Part shown: piece by piece, positions 60,551 through 64,000 of the stretch
Layout of the letters: each line of letters begins with the position of its first letter
How positions within the stretch are numbered: the stretch's first letter is position 1
Assembly: GCA_027625915.1 (NCBI GenBank)
Contig: JANTQA010000047.1
Span: 19,282,001-19,346,000, forward strand
DNA length: 64,000 nucleotides
Direction: 5' to 3'
DNA from: Anaeramoeba flamelloides
Taxonomy: Eukaryota > Metamonada > Anaeramoebidae
The notes under the pieces: generated by a model
Databases searched by the model: none
What the model was told of the DNA's origin: nothing
What the model saw: only the letters and a program-made list of their open reading frames with translations
Program-made: the position numbers and the translations under genes

Positions 60551-61722
60551 CTATAAAAATAATGAAATGAGAAGATAATTAAAATTTAGAATTATAAAAA
60601 AAATTTAATTAAATATACCATTAGGAAAAAAAAAAAAAAAAATGGATTAAATTGAAAATTTAAAATATAAGGATATTTTTAAAAAAATGATTCCAAAAAG
60701 TTTTAAAAAGTGTTTAATCGAATTGTTGTACGAGCCAGGCAAATAATTTGATAAATTCTATGAAAGGTTGAAGTTCTCATCTTTTTAAAACTGTTGCATG
60801 CAATTACATTGGATTTTAATTCAATGATTTCCAATTTTTTAAAAAGTTAAAATACTTGATATATATATTTCTTCATTTTCTTCAGGAAAGTGACTTGATA
60901 AAAATAATGTATTACTCAAAACGTAGGGGTATTATTTTTTTTTTTCACATTTAATTGAAATTTCTCTTTGCCAGGGGATCTATTCTTAAACTGTTAATAT
61001 TAAATTAAGTAAAATATTAATACTGATTGAATCAAAATGACTAAGGTATTTTTTTCAAAATATATTTCATTAAAATATTTCTAAAAAACGAAACATTTAC
61101 ATTTTTTGGAGAAAACGATTTTACCAATTTCAATAAATAATGGGAAATACAATAAGTACACAAACGATTTTTTAAACAATCAAATGTAGTTTATAGATTT
61201 TCCAATAAAATTTCATTGTATTGGAAATTTTATCGAAATTAAACCTCTTATGGGTTGGATGTTTATGATCAAAAAGAAAAAAATAATCACCCATAATTTT
61301 CTGATTTAAAAAATATCATATAAAATCTAGATCAGGAATTTAGATATTCGTTTATTGACGTAATACTACACTAACAAACAAATTGAATTCTTATTAAGAA
61401 TCGATAAATGTTTAATAACGATTTTGGGTCTTTGAATAGTTATATTAGAATTGGGTTTAATAAATATATTTTAAAATAAATTTCACCCTCTTTTTTGGAA
61501 ATAGCTTAAAAGGTTAAAAATCATCAAAGATTTTTGTTTAAATTTGCTCAAAATGCATTCTTGTGCAAATCAGGATAGCAACAAACGCTGGTTCATGGGT
61601 GAGATTTAGAAAAGATCTATGATGTTCTTTTTTTTTTCTTTTTTTATTCAATTAAAGGGTGATTACTAAAAGTTCACCAGTCTACCACTAGGTTTTTTTT
61701 AATTTGAGAAATAAAAAAAAGC

Positions 61723-62090
61723 CTAGGCACTCTACGGCACTTTCCATTACGTTTTCCGTAATTTAAAAGAATGGAGGAAAATCTAATATTTTGCTCTATT
61801 CTTTGAAATTCTGGAAAATCTAGGCAATCCACACACTACTTTCCATTATGTTTTCTCGAATTTTTGGTTTGATTAGAAAATTGATAGATTTTCGAAACAA
61901 AAACAAGAATTCTGGAAAAGCTAGGCACTTGACGGCACTCTACGGCACTTTTCGCTAGCTTTTTCCAAAATTTAAGAGAATAGAGCAAAATATTAGATTT
62001 TTCTCAATTCTTTGAAATTCTGGAAAACCTAGGCAATCCACACACTACTTTCCATTATGTTTCCTCAATTCTTTGAAAAAAAAAGAAAAA
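61723..62090. repeat. Partial tandem duplication in the spastin intron
   Basis: Two similar blocks (about 61723-61860 and 61918-62070) share GGCACTCTACGGCACTTT, TTTGAAATTCTGGAAAA and GGCAATCCACACACTACTTT. They are members of a family also seen near 6030-6450 and 45060-45480. Confidence 0.75.
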
Positions 62091-62342
62091 AAAATCTAGA
62101 AAAGCTCGACACTCTACTGCACTTCCCGAATCCCTAATTTGAATTAGAGATCTTGTTGAACCGATTGAGAGAGAAAGAAGCTGGTCAATTCTCCAAAGAA
62201 TCAGATCCACTCCATAAATCGAGAGGTATTTTGTTCCGATTCCATTCAGGTTCGGTTTTTATTATAGTTAAAAAGATTTAAAATTGTCCAGACGATTTCT
62301 TCAAAGAAATAGTGTTTTTATGAAGAATAAGTTCAATTGTTA

Positions 62343-62535
62343 CAGTCGGTTCCACTTTTAAGACACAAACTTTCAACGAAATTTAATGCACAAAAAAATC
62401 TCAAATTATGGCACATTTTTTGGAATTGCTTTTGTCTAATTATTTTACTAAAATTTGAATTTTGTTTCATAATTTAGATTTTTTTTGTGCCTTAAATTTC
62501 GTTGAAAGTTTGTGTCTTAAAAGTGAAACTGACTG
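62343..62535. mobile_element. Palindromic MITE, CAGTCAGTT family, inside an intron
   Basis: It reads TA-CAGTCGGTTCCACTTTTAAG ... AAAAGTGAAACTGACTG-TA, 193 bp, with well-matched arms. Confidence 0.87.
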
Positions 62536-62689
62536 TAATTAAAATTACAATATGGTGAGATCTTTGAATTTGGAAGTAAAATTGGTCAAAATTAATATTC
62601 ATTTGAAAGAGAATTGCTTTTTAATGATTAACAAATTGAAACATCTTATTATCAAAAGATTTAAATGAACTCTTTTAGTTGAAAAAATC

Positions 62690-62960
62690 AGAATACTGAT
62701 AAATTCAAAGAAATATCTGAAAATTTTCGCTTCATTTTCGATTTTATGAATTTTTTTACACAAGCTTTGAACAAAGCATTTTATTCATTTAAATGTTAAA
62801 AAAACTTTGCAAAATTGGTTGTGTTTCCAAAATAATCTCTCTCTTGGGTTGTTTTAACGAATTGAGTGATGAGATTACAAAATCGGAAATTGAACTAAAA
62901 ATTTTATTAAATTTATTTGAATTTATCAGTATTTATTTTCAATATCTATCCGAAAATATC
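62690..62960 (+). repeat. Dispersed '5-prime gene end' repeat, copy D
   Basis: Matching marks are ACTGATAAATTCAAAG, CATTTTCGATTTTATGA, TTTTACACAAGCTTTGA, AGCATTTTATTCATTTAAATG, TTGCAAAATTGGTTG and TTACAAAA followed by TCGGAAATTGAACTAAAA. The ATG seen in copies B and C is TCG here. Confidence 0.65.
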
Positions 62961-63512
62961 TCAAAATAGAAGGCACTTTTGAAAACTAGCCATAAAGTAC
63001 TGTACTTTAGGAATCGATTTTCATTCGGGCATTTGGAGCCACTCTTAACTCCTCTGGGCAATGGTATCTTGGAGTTATGAATTCATTTATCGTCACTTTA
63101 GACATTTTTTTTTTGTCCACTTGTTTAACATGACTTTATACCAAGAAGAGAAAATAGAGTTCATAAATTAGAAAAATAATATGTTTTTCTTCTGATCTTT
63201 GTGTTTTGTTTGTTTTTTTTTTGAAATTATATTTGAAGTAAAGTGGGCTTAAAGAATGGGTTCTGGATATGAAAAATAGTTCTATTGATCCAAAATAAAA
63301 AGTTTTCCAGGTTTATTTATTCTGATTTGAAGGCTTTTTGTCAATCTTATCCTAAATAAATACCAAAGTTAATCTTTCATTTCATGAAAAGGTCTAACCA
63401 ACAAAGATAATTTTGTCAAATAAATGGTGATTTGAAAAACAAAAACTGAGTTTAAAAGAAAAAGATCTAGATCTAGATCTAGAACTAGAAAAAGGAAAAG
63501 GAAACAATTTAC

Positions 63513-63689
63513 CAATTTCGTCAATAAAAATTATTGAAGGCTGACGTTCTCTTGCAATAAAAAATAAAGCACGAACAAGTTTTTCACCTTCTCCAACATA
63601 TTTGCTTGTCAAACTTGCAGCAGTGATTGAAAAAAAGGTACAGTTTGCTGCTGCTGCTGTCGCTCTTGCAATCATTGTTTTCCCATTTC
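63513..63689 (-). CDS. Spastin-like AAA ATPase, Walker A/pore-loop exon
   Basis: This 177 bp exon encodes [21 protein letters not shown], the pore-loop region [18 protein letters not shown] and [10 protein letters not shown]. The first codon is completed by the G of the preceding exon to give GPPGNGKT, a perfect Walker A of the spastin type. It is bounded by the acceptor AAAATAG (63690) and the donor GTAAATTG (63512). An unspliced frame continues to 63394 through an Arg-Ser run made by the AGATCT repeat, which is intronic. Confidence 0.93.
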
Positions 63690-63927
63690 CTATTTTAGTT
63701 TTGTATTTTACATCAAGAAAACAAAAACAAAAAAACTCTTTCTATTAAGAAAATTCAATGAACCTGAGCCAATAGGCAAAGTAGGAACAAGATATTTGGG
63801 AAGACTAACGAATTCTCACATGGCTAAAGCACAATGAGTAGATTTGGTGTTTCTTCCTTTTCACTCGGATCTGACAAAAGAAAGATCACAAAAAAAAAAA
63901 AAAAGATTTCAAGACAAAAGTGCAAAC
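63690..63927 (-). other. 238 bp intron of the spastin-like gene
   Basis: The donor is CCAG|GTTTGC and the acceptor is AAAATAG|GAAATGG, phase 1. Joining restores GPPGNGKT. It contains a run of about 15 T on the coding strand. Confidence 0.88.
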
Positions 63928-64000
63928 CTGGCGGGCCAAACAACAGAATTCCTTTGGCAGGTCTCCGCAACCCCTTAAAAATTTCAGGCCTTTTATTAGG
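63928..64000 (-). CDS. Spastin-like AAA ATPase, upstream exon (partial, runs off the window)
   Basis: It encodes [20 protein letters not shown] then FGPPG, matching the spastin sequence just before Walker A ([22 protein letters not shown] in animals). The N-terminal MIT or membrane regions of a spastin, if present, lie beyond the window. Spastin is preferred over katanin or fidgetin because [24 protein letters not shown] and SRRIKNEFL follow spastin closely. Confidence 0.9.

Larger units (their letters stand above)
60551..63512 (-). other. 2.96 kb intron of the spastin-like gene
   Basis: The donor is ATTG|GTAAATTG (63512) and the acceptor is TATAG|AT (60551). Joining restores the Walker B sequence IIFIDEI-D-SLLG exactly, so the splice is well supported. 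The intron carries a palindromic MITE (62343-62535), a duplicated block of the 'TTCTGGAAAA' repeat (61723-62090), the dispersed 5-prime-end repeat copy D (62690-62960) and an AGATCT hexamer run (63462-63483). Confidence 0.9.

Noticed and set aside
63394-63512. Arg-Ser-rich C-terminal tail on the spastin Walker exon
   Set aside because: It is read-through into intron 2; the RS run comes from an AGATCT repeat, and the true continuation is at 60550.

Overview
This window is nuclear DNA of a unicellular eukaryote with a very AT-rich genome, sparse genes, long MITE-filled spacers and at least some long introns. Low-complexity coding stretches (Asn, Lys/Glu, Gln) and a lineage-mixed gene set would suit a free-living amoeboid protist, for example an amoebozoan or an Anaeramoeba-like metamonad. 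That placement is an inference from style, not a proof. All recognised genes whose end lies in the window stop with TAA, and the standard code fits.

Layout. A SnoaL-like/NTF2-fold gene lies at 910-1389 (minus), then a small unrecognised ORF at 2101-2475, then about 6 kb of spacer packed with short palindromic DNA-transposon remnants. From 24318 down to 8774 (minus) I read one giant gene: a WDFY3/ALFY-type BEACH protein of about 3600 residues. Exon 1 (23811-24318) joins exon 2 (8774-19076) across a 4.7 kb intron with perfect phase and good protein continuity. Exon 2 contains two single-base phase slips, both in A-runs. Next come a signal-peptide and membrane-anchored Yellow/major-royal-jelly-protein-type beta-propeller (29572-31014, plus), an Akirin-like nuclear protein (37134-37694, minus), the proteasome-assembly WD40 factor PAAF1/Rpn14 (49070-50266, plus), the RNA polymerase III subunit C11/POLR3K (55133-55477, minus), and the 3' two thirds of a spastin-type microtubule-severing AAA ATPase. 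The spastin exons on the minus strand are 60036-60550, 63513-63689 and 63928 to beyond the window; its second intron is 2962 bp.

The genes are housekeeping genes without evident operon-like linkage. PAAF1 and Akirin both touch proteasome biology, and WDFY3 and spastin touch autophagy and cytoskeleton, but 5-15 kb of repeats separates them and no shared regulation is visible.

Mobile DNA is the other main theme. At least three TA-target (Tc1/mariner-like) MITE families are present: the palindromic CAGTCAGTTCCAC family in about eight copies, a 220 bp CTGTTAATTG family and a CAGTCAAAGGGGCCCA family. A TTCCAAAATTTTGGACAC family and a TTAA-target set with GGGAYTAGT/GGGTCTAGT ends are also present; the TTAA set includes two 1.2 kb copies facing each other. 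A dispersed '5-prime gene end' repeat occurs four times, and two of those copies sit inside the two long introns. One copy is occupied by a MITE, and the others provide the empty site. I found no convincing tRNA, rRNA or CRISPR, no virus-like element, and no transposase gene able to drive these elements.
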